From the NCBI GenBank assembly GCA_964550935.1, contig CAZKBB010000016.1, forward strand, positions 1 through 47,711: a stretch of DNA of 47,711 nucleotides, written 5' to 3'. The position numbers and the translations under genes are program-made. Positions 14,478-22,766 of this stretch are shown here, piece by piece. This DNA comes from JBCBSP01 sp964550935 (GTDB taxonomy: Bacteria > Pseudomonadota > Alphaproteobacteria > Caulobacterales > Maricaulaceae). Within the stretch, counting starts at the first letter, position 1. Each line of letters opens with the position of its first letter. The notes under the pieces are model-generated. The model ran no database searches. It worked only from the letters and a program-made list of their open reading frames with translations, and was not told the DNA's origin.

Positions 14478-15019
14478 GACGCTCCTTCCGCTTTGGACAT
14501 GTCTTCAGGCTTGAACAGGCCGACGCGCAGGTCGCGCGCGATGTAGATGGTCTGGCCGTCGGCCTCCACGCGGCCGTCGGCGATGCCGAGCACGAGCTTG
14601 CGCATGATCACGCGCTTTAAGTCGATGCAATAGCGCACCTGCTTGATGTCGGGCGTGACCTGGCCGGAGAATTTCACTTCGCCCACGCCGAGCGCGCGGC
14701 CCTTTCCGGGCGCGCCGGACCAGCCCAGGAAAAAGCCGACCAGCTGCCACATGGCGTCCAGGCCCAGACAGCCCGGCATCACCGGGTCGCCTTCGAAGTG
14801 GCAACCGAAAAACCAGTGATCGGGACGCACGTCCAGCTCCGCGATGACCGCGCCTTTGCCGTGTTCGCCCCCATCCACGGAGATATGGCTGATCCGGTCG
14901 ACCATCAACATGGGCGGAAGCGGCAGCTGGGCGTTGCCCGGCCCGAACAGCTCGCCGTGCCCGCAAGCGATCAGCGCGTCGTGATCGTAGGCGTTTTCGT
15001 TGCGTGCGGCCTCGGCCAT
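14474..15019 (-). CDS. fabA: 3-hydroxydecanoyl-ACP dehydratase/isomerase
   Basis: The 181-aa product matches FabA in length. The catalytic His is in WFFGCHFEGDPVMPG and the catalytic Asp in CLGLDAMWQLVGFFLGW. PPMLMVDRISHI is the family N-terminal block. The enzyme dehydrates 3-hydroxyacyl-ACP and isomerises trans-2- to cis-3-decenoyl-ACP, the branch point to unsaturated lipids. It is the first gene of the fabAB operon; its upstream 157 bp probably carry the promoter. I see no clear FadR/FabR-type operator. Confidence 0.96.
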   Translation of the reverse strand: MAEAARNENAYDHDALIACGHGELFGPGNAQLPLPPMLMVDRISHISVDGGEHGKGAVIAELDVRPDHWFFGCHFEGDPVMPGCLGLDAMWQLVGFFLGWSGAPGKGRALGVGEVKFSGQVTPDIKQVRYCIDLKRVIMRKLVLGIADGRVEADGQTIYIARDLRVGLFKPEDMSKAEGAS

Positions 15020-15176
15020 GGCGCGCCCTTCCTCGGCTTGGCGTCCGGGGGCGCGATCGCGCGGCCCTGGTGTGTGAATGCGCGCCGGCGCGAGGGCCGA
15101 CGCGCATTGGAACTGGGCTGCGCACTATGTCGCGCCGCGCGCCCGGGTTGAAGGGGGATGTCGCAGCCGTAGGCGT

Positions 15177-15752
15177 TTAGCGCAAGCCCTCGCCGGAGGC
15201 CGGCGCGGCGGAGGCGATCTCGGCGCGCTCGTGATCGCACCCGGCTTCGGCCTCGCCGGGCGCGCGCCCGGTCTCGTGGGCGTAGACGCCCCAAAGCGCC
15301 TCGGCCTCGGCCCAGCCGCGCAGATCGTCCGCCTCCACCCGGCACCAGCCGAGCCGGCACCGCTCCAGCCAGAGCACCGCGCCCGGCTCTGCGGTCGCCT
15401 CCTGCACGGCGTCGGCTTCGGGCCGCGCGCGCAGCGCGGTCTCCTCCAGCGCGCGCACGGCGCGCCGACCGGACAGGGTGCGCCGGTGCATCCACACCGT
15501 CTCGCCTTCGGGATCGCGGACCTGGCGCCAGTCCGCGGTCTCCGCGACGACCTGGACGGGCAGGCCCTGGCGCGTATAGACCCAGCGCACCGGGTGGCCG
15601 AGCGAGGGACCGGCGCGCCCGTTCACTTCGGCGAACTTCAGCGAGACGAACCTTGGAACGGGCAAGCCTGAATGGGTGTCGCAGGTCTCAGCCAGCGCCG
15701 GCGCGGCGCCGGCGAGCGCAAGGCAAAGGGCTGTGAGACCGGATCGAAGCAT
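15177..15752 (-). CDS. Exported bacterial SH3-domain protein
   Basis: The 191-aa protein has a clean signal peptide (MLRSGLTALCLALAG, cleavage after APALA). The mature part carries SH3-like modules. The first runs from about 35 (SLKFAEVNGRAGPS... VRWVYTRQGLPVQVV... DWRQVRDPEGETVWMHR). A weaker second copy follows (ALRARPEADA... GCRVEADDLRGW-like). SH3_4/SH3_3 domains usually bind the cell wall or sit in periplasmic complexes. Cys residues are present at the mature N-terminus (ETCDTHSG) and in ERCRLGWCRVE, so disulphides are possible. The function is unknown. It is divergent from the MBL-fold gene. Confidence 0.8.
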   Translation of the reverse strand: MLRSGLTALCLALAGAAPALAETCDTHSGLPVPRFVSLKFAEVNGRAGPSLGHPVRWVYTRQGLPVQVVAETADWRQVRDPEGETVWMHRRTLSGRRAVRALEETALRARPEADAVQEATAEPGAVLWLERCRLGWCRVEADDLRGWAEAEALWGVYAHETGRAPGEAEAGCDHERAEIASAAPASGEGLR

Positions 15753-15865
15753 GGCGGCCAGTCTCGCCGCCCCAGAGTGAATCGCCGGTTAAGCCGGTCG
15801 CATCGCTGGACATCGCGCCCGCCGCGCCCGATCTTCCGCGCCGAACGGCAACCGGGAGACCGCTC

Positions 15866-16780
15866 ATGATCCGCACGCTCGCCGCCGCCTCAGGCCTCGC
15901 CGCAGTCCAGGCTCTGGCGCTCAGCGCCGCATCGCTCGCCCAGGACGGGCCTGAGGTGCAGACCACCGATCTTGGAAACGGGCTCTACCAGCTCTCCACC
16001 GGTATGGCCGGCAATGTCGGGATCAGCGTGGGCCCGGACGGGGTGTTCATGATCGACACCCAGTTCGACTCCGCCGCGCCCGCGCTCGACACCGCCCAGC
16101 GCGAAGTCTCCGGCGACCGGGCTGTGGATCTGGTGCTGAACACCCATCTCCACGGCGACCATGTGCGCGGCAACGCCTATTTCGCCGAACTCGGCGCGCA
16201 GATCATGGCGCACCCGCGCGTGCGCCCGGCGCTGATGGACCCGGCGACCTCCCAGCTCACAGGGTCCACGCCGGAGCCGCTCTCGGGCGGCTATCTGCCG
16301 ACCATCGCGGTGACGGACGGTAACGAGATCCCCATGAACGGGCTCACCGCGCGCCTGCACCACGAGCCGGATGCGCACACCAACACCGACATCTGGGTGC
16401 ACTGGCCCGAGGCGGACGTGATCCACGCCGGCGACCTGTTGTTCTCCGGGCTGTTCCCGTTCATCGATCTGGACAATGGCGGCACGGTGGACGGCTTCAT
16501 CGCCGGCATGCGGTCCATCGTCGATGCGGCCGGGCCGGAGACCACGATCATCGCCGGGCACGGTCCGCTCTCCACCAAAACCGATCTGGAAGCCTCCATC
16601 GCCATGCTCACCGAGGCCAAGGCCGCGGTCGCCGCGCTGGTCGACGAGGGCGCCGACCTGCAGGCCGTGCAGGCCGCCGAGCCGCTGAGCGCGTTCGAGG
16701 CGGACTGGAACTGGGGCTTTATCACCTCCGAGCGCATGACGTGGACGCTGTATCGCGACATCACCGGAAAAACCGAGTAA
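15866..16780 (+). CDS. Exported MBL-fold metallohydrolase
   Basis: The 304-aa protein has a signal-peptide-like N-terminus (MIRTLAAASGLAAVQALALS...). The metallo-beta-lactamase fold is marked by NTHLHGDHVRGN (H-x-H-x-D-H), then ADVIHAGDLLFSG (metal Asp) and IIAGHGPLS (last His). The fold is that of subclass B3/quinoprotein-relay-type periplasmic hydrolases. The substrate is unknown; lactamase activity should not be assumed. A 67-aa membrane protein gene follows after 10 bp and is probably cotranscribed. Confidence 0.85.
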   Translation: MIRTLAAASGLAAVQALALSAASLAQDGPEVQTTDLGNGLYQLSTGMAGNVGISVGPDGVFMIDTQFDSAAPALDTAQREVSGDRAVDLVLNTHLHGDHVRGNAYFAELGAQIMAHPRVRPALMDPATSQLTGSTPEPLSGGYLPTIAVTDGNEIPMNGLTARLHHEPDAHTNTDIWVHWPEADVIHAGDLLFSGLFPFIDLDNGGTVDGFIAGMRSIVDAAGPETTIIAGHGPLSTKTDLEASIAMLTEAKAAVAALVDEGADLQAVQAAEPLSAFEADWNWGFITSERMTWTLYRDITGKTE

Positions 16781-16790
16781 TCTCGCGCGC

Positions 16791-16994
16791 ATGGCGAAAC
16801 GCGCGACGCCGAAGACCCTCGCGGTCCGCGTGGCGGTCCTGCCCGTCGGGTCGGGGCTGATGCTCGGGGCGCTGTTCGCGATGGCGCTGAACAGCGTCGT
16901 GGCGGGCTTCGCCGTGGGCCTCGTCATCGCGGCCGCCTTCGCCGGCTTTCTCTACATCGCCGAGACCCAGTCCGCCGCGAAGACGCGCAAGTAG
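16791..16994 (+). CDS. Small membrane protein, unknown
   Basis: The 67-aa product has a basic N-terminus (MAKRATPKTLAVR). Two hydrophobic segments, about 13-35 and 37-56 (SGLMLGALFAMALN and VVAGFAVGLVIAAAFAGFL), precede a basic tail (AAKTRK). It is likely a two-pass inner-membrane protein with both ends in the cytoplasm. It follows the MBL-fold gene by 10 bp and its stop faces the ThiF-family gene. I recognise no family. Confidence 0.6.
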   Translation: MAKRATPKTLAVRVAVLPVGSGLMLGALFAMALNSVVAGFAVGLVIAAAFAGFLYIAETQSAAKTRK

Positions 16995-17026
16995 ACCAGC
17001 GCCTCCGTCGCGGGTTCGAGCTGTCC

Positions 17027-17818
17027 TCAGCGACCGGTCGGACGCGCGACGTCGGCGCAGTCCGCGCAGGAAGGATCGCGCGCCACGGCGACGACGCGCG
17101 CCGCGCCGGACAGTCCGTCGAACACCATCAGCCGGCCGAGGAGCGGCTCGCCCGCGCCGGCGGCGAGCTTGATCGCCTCCAGCGCCATGACCGAGCCGGC
17201 CACGCCCGTCAGCGCGCCGACGATGCCCACTTCAGCGCAGCGCTCCGCGTCCGGCGGCGTCTGCGGCACCAGGCAGCGATAGCAGGGCGCAGCCTCGCCG
17301 AGATGGGGGGCGAACACGCCGATCTGAGCGTCCCAGCGCCCGACCGCGCCGGAGATCAGAGGGACCCCGGCCGCGATACAGGCTGCGTTCACCGCGAAGC
17401 GCGTTTCGAAGTCGTCGCACCCGTCCAGCACCAGATCGCAGCCCTTAACGAGGCCCGGCAGCGTGTCCGGCGCGGCGGCGACGGCGCGCGCGTCGATCTC
17501 CACCGCCGGGTCGAGCGCGGTGAGCGTCTCCTTCGCGGCCTCGGTCTTGGCCCGGCCCACGTCGGCGGAGCGAAACAGGATCTGGCGCTGGAGATTGTCG
17601 AGGCTCACCCGGTCAGGATCGGCGATGCGGATCGCGCCGATCCCGGCGGCGGCGAGGTAGAGCGCGGCCGGCGCGCCGAGCCCGCCCGCGCCGACGATGA
17701 GCGCGCGCGCCGCGCCGAGGCGCGCCTGCCCCGGCCCGCCGATCTCCTTCAACAGGATGTGGCGTGCATGCCGCTCCACGTCGGTCTGGCGGGCGGGCGA
17801 GGCGGCGGTTTCGCGCAT
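17027..17818 (-). CDS. MoeB/ThiF-family adenylyltransferase
   Basis: The 263-aa E1-like enzyme has the ATP-binding ARALIVGAGGLGAPAALYLA, then DNLQRQILF and LDGCDDFETRFAVN. Two Zn-binding Cys pairs are CYRC (in APCYRCLVPQ) and CADC near the end (PSCADCAD). The probable catalytic Cys is in AERCAEVGIVG. Such enzymes adenylate the C-terminal Gly of a sulphur-carrier protein (MoaD or ThiS). No moaD, moaE or thi gene is adjacent, so the pathway (molybdopterin or thiamine) is open. The length fits the HesA/MoeB group without a rhodanese domain. Confidence 0.88.
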   Translation of the reverse strand: MRETAASPARQTDVERHARHILLKEIGGPGQARLGAARALIVGAGGLGAPAALYLAAAGIGAIRIADPDRVSLDNLQRQILFRSADVGRAKTEAAKETLTALDPAVEIDARAVAAAPDTLPGLVKGCDLVLDGCDDFETRFAVNAACIAAGVPLISGAVGRWDAQIGVFAPHLGEAAPCYRCLVPQTPPDAERCAEVGIVGALTGVAGSVMALEAIKLAAGAGEPLLGRLMVFDGLSGAARVVAVARDPSCADCADVARPTGR

Positions 17819-17908
17819 CGGGCGGGCTTTGCTCGTAAAAGGCGTTTCAAGTTCGGTTCATGCGGTTAGCATAGACTGGTCAGGCAGGTGAGATCAGGGG
17901 AGGCGCGC

Positions 17909-18355
17909 ATGTCTCGACGGTCAACCATCATCCGCGCGGTCGCGGCCGGAATGCTCGGCGCAATGGTGCTGAGCGCGTGCGAAACCGCTGAAGGGTATCG
18001 ACAGCGCACCGCGCTCTACATGGGCGCGACGTCGGACGCGCTCATCCTCGACTGGGGCAAGCCGATCGCGGTCGACACGCTGTCGGACGGCTCGGAGGTC
18101 TGGACCTACTTCGTCGAGGAGCGCAACGTCCGCGAGGGTTATTACCGCACTGTCCCGCGCGAGGAACGTGTCACCTATATCGACGAGGACGGCTACGAGC
18201 GCACGCGCATCGTGGAGTACGAAGACACCGTCTACGAGCCCCCGCGCGAGTGGTGGGAGGAGTGCGAGACGCGCTTCGTCATCTCGCCCGCCGGGATCGT
18301 GAAAGACTTCCGCTTCGACGGTTCGGCCTGCGTGGCGACCGAGATCGAGGACTAG
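17909..18355 (+). CDS. Putative lipoprotein, unknown
   Basis: The 148-aa protein starts at the ATG at 17909 behind GGGGAGG. A lipobox, MVLSACETAEG, places lipid on the Cys near residue 25. The mature part begins with a short SmpA/OmlA-like pattern (DALILDWGKPIAVDTLSDGSE, WTYFV), then a Tyr/Glu-rich stretch (VREGYYRTVPREERV, YERTRIVEYEDTVYEPP). The closing GIVKDFRFDGSACVA also resembles the OmlA-type strand. It probably sits in the outer or inner membrane facing the periplasm. Function unknown. Confidence 0.75.
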   Translation: MSRRSTIIRAVAAGMLGAMVLSACETAEGYRQRTALYMGATSDALILDWGKPIAVDTLSDGSEVWTYFVEERNVREGYYRTVPREERVTYIDEDGYERTRIVEYEDTVYEPPREWWEECETRFVISPAGIVKDFRFDGSACVATEIED

Positions 18356-18460
18356 GCGAGCGCCGGGCGCCTTGCGGGTTCCAAGCGAACGGGAACGCGT
18401 CCATGCTCGAACGGCCCAGCCGTTCACTCCAGGACCGCCCGCTTGCCCTCTATCTCGCAA

Positions 18461-19762
18461 ATGGCCTCGCCGCGCGCGGCGCTTTCGCCCGCCCAGGCCG
18501 CGGTGGTCGAGTACGCCCGCTCCGCGCGCGCCAATCTCTTTCTCACCGGACCGGCGGGCACGGGCAAGACCACCGTCACGCGCGCGCTGCTCGATCAGCT
18601 GCCCAACGCGGCCGTTCTGGCGCCCACCGGCGTCGCCGCCATGCAGGCCGGCGGGCAGACCCTGCACAGCTTTTTCCGCCTGCCCCCGCGCCTGATCACG
18701 CCCGCCGACGTCAGACGCCTGCGCGGGGCGCGCGCGGTCCGCGCGCTCGCCACCCTGGTGATCGACGAGATCTCCATGGTGCGCGCGGACCTGATGCAGG
18801 GCGTGGACTACGCACTGCGGCTCAATCGCGGCATTGATGCGCCATTCGGAGGCGTCCAGGTGATCGTGGTCGGCGACCTCGCCCAGCTGCCCCCCGTGGT
18901 GCGCGGCGAGGAGGCGGGCTTTCTGGAGGAGCATTTCGGCGGGCCGTTCTTCTTCCACGCGCCGGCCTTTCGAGAGGCCGGCTTCGTGATGGCCGAGCTG
19001 TCGGAGATCCACCGCCAGAGCGATCCGGAGTTCATCGACCTGTTGAACGCGGTGCGCGAGGCGAGCCTGCGCTCTGAACACATGCGCCTTCTTGAAGACT
19101 GCGTCAGCGGGCGCAACGGGTTCGAGGCCAGCGCCACCCACGTGGTGTTGAGCGGCACCAACGCGGTGGCCAACTCCATCAACGCCAAGCGCCTGGCCGA
19201 GCTGTCCGGCGACACCCACGCCTTCACCGCCAAGGTGGAGGGCGAGTTCGATTCAAAGCTGTTTCCCACCGACGAGCCGCTGCTGTTGAAACGCGGGGCG
19301 CGGGTCATGCTGATCCGCAACGACCCGGCCGGGCGCTGGGTCAACGGCTCGCTCGGCGTGGTCGAGGACGCCGCCGGCGGGCGCGCGGACGTCAGGCTGG
19401 ACGCCACCGGCGAGACCCACACGGTCGAGCCGCAGAAGTGGGAGCGAATCCGCTACGGCGTGGACGCGGACACCAACGCGCTGAAGAAGGAGGCGACCGG
19501 CGGGTTCACCCAGCTGCCGCTGCGCCTGGCCTGGGCGACCACGATCCACAAGGCCCAGGGCCTGACGCTGGACCGGGTCTTCATCGACGTCTCCCGGCCG
19601 CTCTTCGCGCACGGCCAGGCCTATGTGGCGCTGTCGCGCGCGCGCTCGCTGGAAGGGCTGGAGCTGTCCCGGCCGCTGCGCCCTGAGGACATCGTGATCG
19701 ATGAGCGCCTGTTCGACGTGGCGAGCTTCTGCGACCCGGCCCCGCCTGAGCTGCAGGGCTGA
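18461..19762 (+). CDS. PIF1-like / RecD-type AAA helicase
   Basis: The 433-aa protein starts at the ATG at 18461 (MASPRAALSPAQAAVV); an in-frame TTG at 18443 is an alternative. Walker A is FLTGPAGTGKTTVTRAL and Walker B is LVIDEISMVRADLM. Motif III is IVVGDLAQLPPVV. The C-terminal helicase motifs are ATTIHKAQGLTLDRV and AYVALSRARSLEGL. These belong to superfamily 1B (PIF1/RecD) 5'-3' DNA helicases. The first residues resemble the 'L-x-x-x-Q-x-x-A' Q-motif. The role is likely in replication or repair of structured DNA. No partner genes identify a specific pathway. Confidence 0.9.
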   Translation: MASPRAALSPAQAAVVEYARSARANLFLTGPAGTGKTTVTRALLDQLPNAAVLAPTGVAAMQAGGQTLHSFFRLPPRLITPADVRRLRGARAVRALATLVIDEISMVRADLMQGVDYALRLNRGIDAPFGGVQVIVVGDLAQLPPVVRGEEAGFLEEHFGGPFFFHAPAFREAGFVMAELSEIHRQSDPEFIDLLNAVREASLRSEHMRLLEDCVSGRNGFEASATHVVLSGTNAVANSINAKRLAELSGDTHAFTAKVEGEFDSKLFPTDEPLLLKRGARVMLIRNDPAGRWVNGSLGVVEDAAGGRADVRLDATGETHTVEPQKWERIRYGVDADTNALKKEATGGFTQLPLRLAWATTIHKAQGLTLDRVFIDVSRPLFAHGQAYVALSRARSLEGLELSRPLRPEDIVIDERLFDVASFCDPAPPELQG

Positions 19763-19799
19763 TTGACCCGCGCCGCCCTGGCGCTAGCTCGCTGTCGCG

Positions 19800-20540
19800 A
19801 TGACGCAGTCCATGACATCCCTGCGCGAGGGCTATCGCGCGATCGTGTTCGGCGCGACCGGCGGGCTCGGGCGCGCCTTCATCCGCGCGCTCGACGCCGA
19901 TCCGCGCTGCGCGGGCGTGTTCGCCGCCTCGCGCTCAGGCGCAGGCGTGGCGGGTGCTGAAGGGGTGAGCTTCGACCTCGCCGACGAAGCCTCGATCGAG
20001 GCGGCGATCGAGCACGCCTTCGAAGACGGCCCGGTTCATCTCGCCATCGCCGCGACCGGCGTGCTCCATGACGAGCGAATCGGGCCTGAAAAGACCTGGC
20101 GGCACTTGAGCGCCGAGGCGCTGCACCACGCCTATGCGGTCAACGCGGTCGGCCCGGCGCTGATCGCCAAGCACGCCCTGTCGCGCTTTCCTGCGAAGAC
20201 GCGCTGCATCTACGCCGCGCTGTCCGCGCGCGTGGGTTCGATCTCGGACAACCGGCTGGGCGGCTGGCACGCCTATCGCGCCTCGAAGGCCGCGCTGAAC
20301 CAGCTGATCCGCACGAGCGCCATCGAGCTGGCGCGCAAGCGCCCCGAGGCGCTGTGCGTCGGGCTGCACCCCGGCACGGTGGACACCGGCCTGTCCGAGC
20401 CGTTTCAGGCCAACGTGCCCGACGGCAAGCTGTTCTCGCCGGAGTATTCGGCCGGCAAGCTCCTTGAGGTGCTCGACGGCCTGCCTGCGGAGCGTTCGGG
20501 CCGTTTGTTCGACTATGCCGGCCTGGAGATCGACCCGTAA
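19800..20540 (+). CDS. SDR family oxidoreductase (CsgA/YciK-like)
   Basis: The 246-aa short-chain dehydrogenase starts at 19800 or at the ATG 12 bp later. Its nucleotide-binding strand AIVFGATGGLGRAFIRAL is a variant of 'T-G-x-x-x-G-x-G'. The active site has Ser in LSARVGSISDN and Y-x-x-x-K in AYRASKAALNQL. PGTVDTGLSEPF is the usual post-catalytic loop. It resembles the C-factor/CsgA-like group of NAD(P)-dependent enzymes; substrate unknown. The next gene's ribosome binding site overlaps its stop (TAAGGAGG), indicating cotranscription. Confidence 0.87.
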   Translation: MTQSMTSLREGYRAIVFGATGGLGRAFIRALDADPRCAGVFAASRSGAGVAGAEGVSFDLADEASIEAAIEHAFEDGPVHLAIAATGVLHDERIGPEKTWRHLSAEALHHAYAVNAVGPALIAKHALSRFPAKTRCIYAALSARVGSISDNRLGGWHAYRASKAALNQLIRTSAIELARKRPEALCVGLHPGTVDTGLSEPFQANVPDGKLFSPEYSAGKLLEVLDGLPAERSGRLFDYAGLEIDP

Positions 20541-20552
20541 GGAGGCCCCGCC

Positions 20553-21119
20553 ATGGCCGAGCCGCCCGAAGATCCCGCCCGCGCCGTGCTCGACGCGCTG
20601 ACGCGTGCGGCCAACGACAAGCGCTCCGCCCTGCGCTGGCCGGTGCTCGCCACGGCCGGACGCGACGGCGGTGCTGAGGCGCGCATCCTCGTCGTGCGCC
20701 ATTTCGACCGCGAGGCCCGGATCATCGAGCTTCACACCCACAAGCGCTCGCCCAAGGTCGCCGCCCTGCGCGCCGACCCGGCCTGCGAACTTCTCTTCTT
20801 CGACAAGTCCCACATGACCCAGCTGCGTGTGGCGGGCTCGGCGCGCGTGCATGTGGACGACGAGACCGCCGACGAGGCCTGGGATCGCGCCCCGAAGTCC
20901 AGCTGGCCGGACTACGCCGGGCCGCAGCCGGGCGCGCCGCTTGAAGGCGATGAGGACTACGATCCCGGCGAGGACGGTGCGCGCGCCCGCGCGGGCTTCG
21001 CCGCGATCCGCATCCAGATCGAGCAGGCCGACCGGCTGAAAGTCGCGCGCGACGGCCATGTGCGCCACGCCGTCGACTTCACGAAACCGGCGCCGCAGGC
21101 GCGGCGCACGAGGCCTTGA
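20553..21119 (+). CDS. Pyridoxamine-5'-phosphate-oxidase-like flavin protein
   Basis: The 188-aa protein has the split-barrel FMN-binding fold: LRWPVLATAGRDGG, AEARILVVRHFDRE, ELHTHKRSPKVAALRADPAC and LLFFDKSHMTQLRV. The form resembles the 'pyridoxamine 5'-phosphate oxidase family' rather than PdxH itself, since the C-terminal PdxH substrate motif is lacking. FMN or F420 binding is likely; the reaction is unknown. The ribosome binding site AAGGAGG overlaps the stop of the SDR gene. The stop is 30 bp before the antitoxin gene. Confidence 0.8.
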   Translation: MAEPPEDPARAVLDALTRAANDKRSALRWPVLATAGRDGGAEARILVVRHFDREARIIELHTHKRSPKVAALRADPACELLFFDKSHMTQLRVAGSARVHVDDETADEAWDRAPKSSWPDYAGPQPGAPLEGDEDYDPGEDGARARAGFAAIRIQIEQADRLKVARDGHVRHAVDFTKPAPQARRTRP

Positions 21120-21143
21120 GTTTTAGGCTAGATCGGCTAGATT
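21116..21143 (+). promoter_or_regulatory. Putative promoter/operator of the Phd-VapC pair
   Basis: TTGAGT (21116-21121) and TAGATT (21138-21143) are separated by 16 bp, just before the antitoxin ATG. Between and into the -10 lies a tandem GGCTAGAT repeat (21126-21133 and 21135-21142, with a one-base spacer). A tandem site overlapping the promoter is the usual layout for autoregulation by an antitoxin-toxin complex. Confidence 0.45.
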
Positions 21144-21149
21144 ATTTGG

Positions 21150-21392
21150 ATGAGCTGGAAACTGGCTGACGCAAAAAACCGCTTGAGCGAGGTCGTTCGT
21201 CGCGCCCTGACCGAAGGTCCGCAGCGAATTTCACGCCGCGACGACGCCGTCGTTGTGATGGCCGAGCGGGACTACGAGTCGCTGCGAGGCGAGCCTTTAA
21301 CGTTCGAGCGCTTTTTGCTTGAGCGAACGCCCCGCGGCGCAGACCTCGACATTACGCGCGACCCCGGCGAGGGCCGCCCTGTTGATCTGTGA
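21150..21392 (+). CDS. Type II antitoxin, Phd/YefM family
   Basis: The 80-aa protein begins MSWKLADAKNRLSEVVRRAL, the Phd/YefM DNA-binding start ('W-x-x-x-x-A-K-x-x-L-S-E-x-x'). The strand PQRISRRDDAVVVMAERDYE completes the fold. The C-terminal part (LLERTPRGADLDITRDPGEG) should wrap the toxin. Its TGA overlaps the GTG start of the toxin gene by 4 bp (GTGA). It is expected to neutralise VapC and, with it, repress the promoter at 21116-21143. Confidence 0.87.
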   Translation: MSWKLADAKNRLSEVVRRALTEGPQRISRRDDAVVVMAERDYESLRGEPLTFERFLLERTPRGADLDITRDPGEGRPVDL

Positions 21393-21817
21393 CCGGCGTT
21401 CTTCTCGATACCAACGTCGTATCGGAGCTTGCGCGCAGCGTTCCCGCTCCCGAGGTCCGACGGTTTCTCGCAGATCTCGCCCCGTCGTCGGCCTTCATCA
21501 GCGCCATGACGCTCGGTGAACTGACGCAGGGCGTCTTGAGCTTGCCGCACGGCGGGCGGCGCGCCGACTTAGAACGCTGGCTGCAGACAATCGAAGACCG
21601 CTTCGCCGGCAGCGTGCTCGCCTTCGACGGAGAAACCGCCTCGATATGGGGCGATCTCATGGCCCGAAGCCGGTTGTCAGGCACGAAGGCGCCTGCAATC
21701 GACGCTCAGATCGCCGCCACCGCAATAAGACGCGGCTTAACGCTCGCGACGCGAAACACACGAGATTTTCAGATGCTACCGGTCCGCTTGATCAACCCTT
21801 GGGAGCCCGCCCCATGA
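21389..21817 (+). CDS. Type II toxin, VapC-like PIN-domain ribonuclease
   Basis: The 142-aa PIN domain starts at a GTG. The Mg-binding acids are Asp7 (VLLDTNVVSEL), Glu near 44 (MTLGELTQGV), Asp in APAIDAQIAATA and the last Asp in ATRNTRDF. The size and order fit the FitB/VapC group, which cleaves tRNA or rRNA. The gene is translationally coupled to the antitoxin upstream. Its own stop overlaps the ATG of a DUF1330 gene (ATGA), which is unusual for a toxin gene. Confidence 0.9.
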   Translation: MTGVLLDTNVVSELARSVPAPEVRRFLADLAPSSAFISAMTLGELTQGVLSLPHGGRRADLERWLQTIEDRFAGSVLAFDGETASIWGDLMARSRLSGTKAPAIDAQIAATAIRRGLTLATRNTRDFQMLPVRLINPWEPAP

Positions 21818-22233
21818 CCGCGCATATCGATCCCGAACGCGCCGCGTTCGAGGCCTTCAAGGCGCTCGACCGCGACCAACCGGTCGAGATGCTCAACCTG
21901 ATCAAGCTGCGCGACAGGGCCGCCTACGCCGAGGGCCGGGCGGAGAGCGGGCTTGAGGCTTACAAGGCCTATGGCCGCCGGTCCGCGCCGATCTTCCAGC
22001 GCGTGGGCGGCGAGATCATCTGGCGCGGCGCGCCTCAGGTGATGCTGATCGGACCGCAGGACGAGCTCTGGGACCTGGCCTTCATCGCGCGCTATCCCAC
22101 CGCTTCGGCCTTCCTGGAGATGGTCACCGACCCGGTCTACCAGTCAGAGGCCGTGCCCCATCGCCAGGCCGCGCTCGCGGACAGCCGCCTCATCCGCTGC
22201 GCGCCCCAGGACGCCGGCGCCGGCTTCGCTTGA
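21814..22233 (+). CDS. DUF1330 family protein
   Basis: The 139-aa protein starts at the ATG overlapping the vapC stop. It has a ferredoxin-like dimeric alpha/beta-barrel pattern: QPVEMLNLIKLRDRAAY, EAYKAYGRRSAPIFQRVGGE, LIGPQDELWDLAFIARYPTA and FLEMVTDPVYQSEAVPHRQA. The 'F-x-x-M-x-x-D-P-x-Y-Q' block is the DUF1330 hallmark. There is no signal peptide, so it is cytosolic, unlike the exported DUF1330 protein at 25419-25901. The function is unknown; related folds bind small ligands or act as monooxygenases. Confidence 0.82.
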   Translation: MTAHIDPERAAFEAFKALDRDQPVEMLNLIKLRDRAAYAEGRAESGLEAYKAYGRRSAPIFQRVGGEIIWRGAPQVMLIGPQDELWDLAFIARYPTASAFLEMVTDPVYQSEAVPHRQAALADSRLIRCAPQDAGAGFA

Positions 22234-22237
22234 GGGC

Positions 22238-22546
22238 TCACTCGCCGAAGCGGGCGCGCCAGCGCGCGACCTCGGCGTCGGAGATGTCGCTGCGATAGCA
22301 TTTCGGCGAGGCGCCGCCCGGCCGGCTATAGGCGCTGCGCGCGCCGCAACGCCGGCCCGCCCGGTCTGTGTTGTAGGGGCAGGGGCAGGAGCCCGAATAC
22401 GCCGCGATCGAGCTGGCGATGATCCGGTCGCGGATCTGATCGTCGCTGAGCCGCGCCTGAAAGAGCGCCGAGGCCGGCTGCGGCTCGGCCGGCGCGCCCG
22501 CGCCTGCGGCCGCCAGAAGAAGCGAGGCGAAGAGGGCGTGGATCAT
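22238..22546 (-). CDS. Small secreted Cys-rich protein, unknown
   Basis: The 102-aa product from the ATG at 22544-22546 has a signal peptide (MIHALFASLLLAAAGAGA). The mature part has a helix (LSDDQIRDRIIASSIAAYSG) and then a compact Cys-rich block with SCPCPYN, RRCGARSAYSRPGG and PKCYRSD, giving four Cys, before a C-terminal helix (DAEVARWRARFGE). It is probably a periplasmic domain with disulphides or a metal site. I have the impression that such proteins are scattered in alphaproteobacteria but recognise no named family. The gene is convergent with the DUF1330 gene, with a 4-bp gap. Confidence 0.65.
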   Translation of the reverse strand: MIHALFASLLLAAAGAGAPAEPQPASALFQARLSDDQIRDRIIASSIAAYSGSCPCPYNTDRAGRRCGARSAYSRPGGASPKCYRSDISDAEVARWRARFGE

Positions 22547-22766
22547 GCTCGACCTCCGATCTCTATCGACCCGCAATGCCCGCACAAGTTGTTTTCGCCT
22601 TCAAGCGCTTTCCCTTCACCGGGGCGCTTCGCCTGCGGACTTCCCGTGTCCGGCGAGGCCATGCGGCTTGAGCGCAAGGCTTCGTTAAGGTTCAATCCGT
22701 GACGGGTTTTCAGGCCGGCTTGTGCGGCTTGTATCCGGCTTGCTGCGCTTGGGGGGCGCGAGGGGG

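Noticed and set aside
15866..16780. Antibiotic-resistance beta-lactamase
   Set aside because: The MBL fold is present, but the sequence alone does not show lactamase features; most such exported proteins have other roles.
17921..19219. 432-codon minus-strand frame opposite the helicase
   Set aside because: It is a shadow of the PIF1-like gene with His/Arg-rich composition and no motif.
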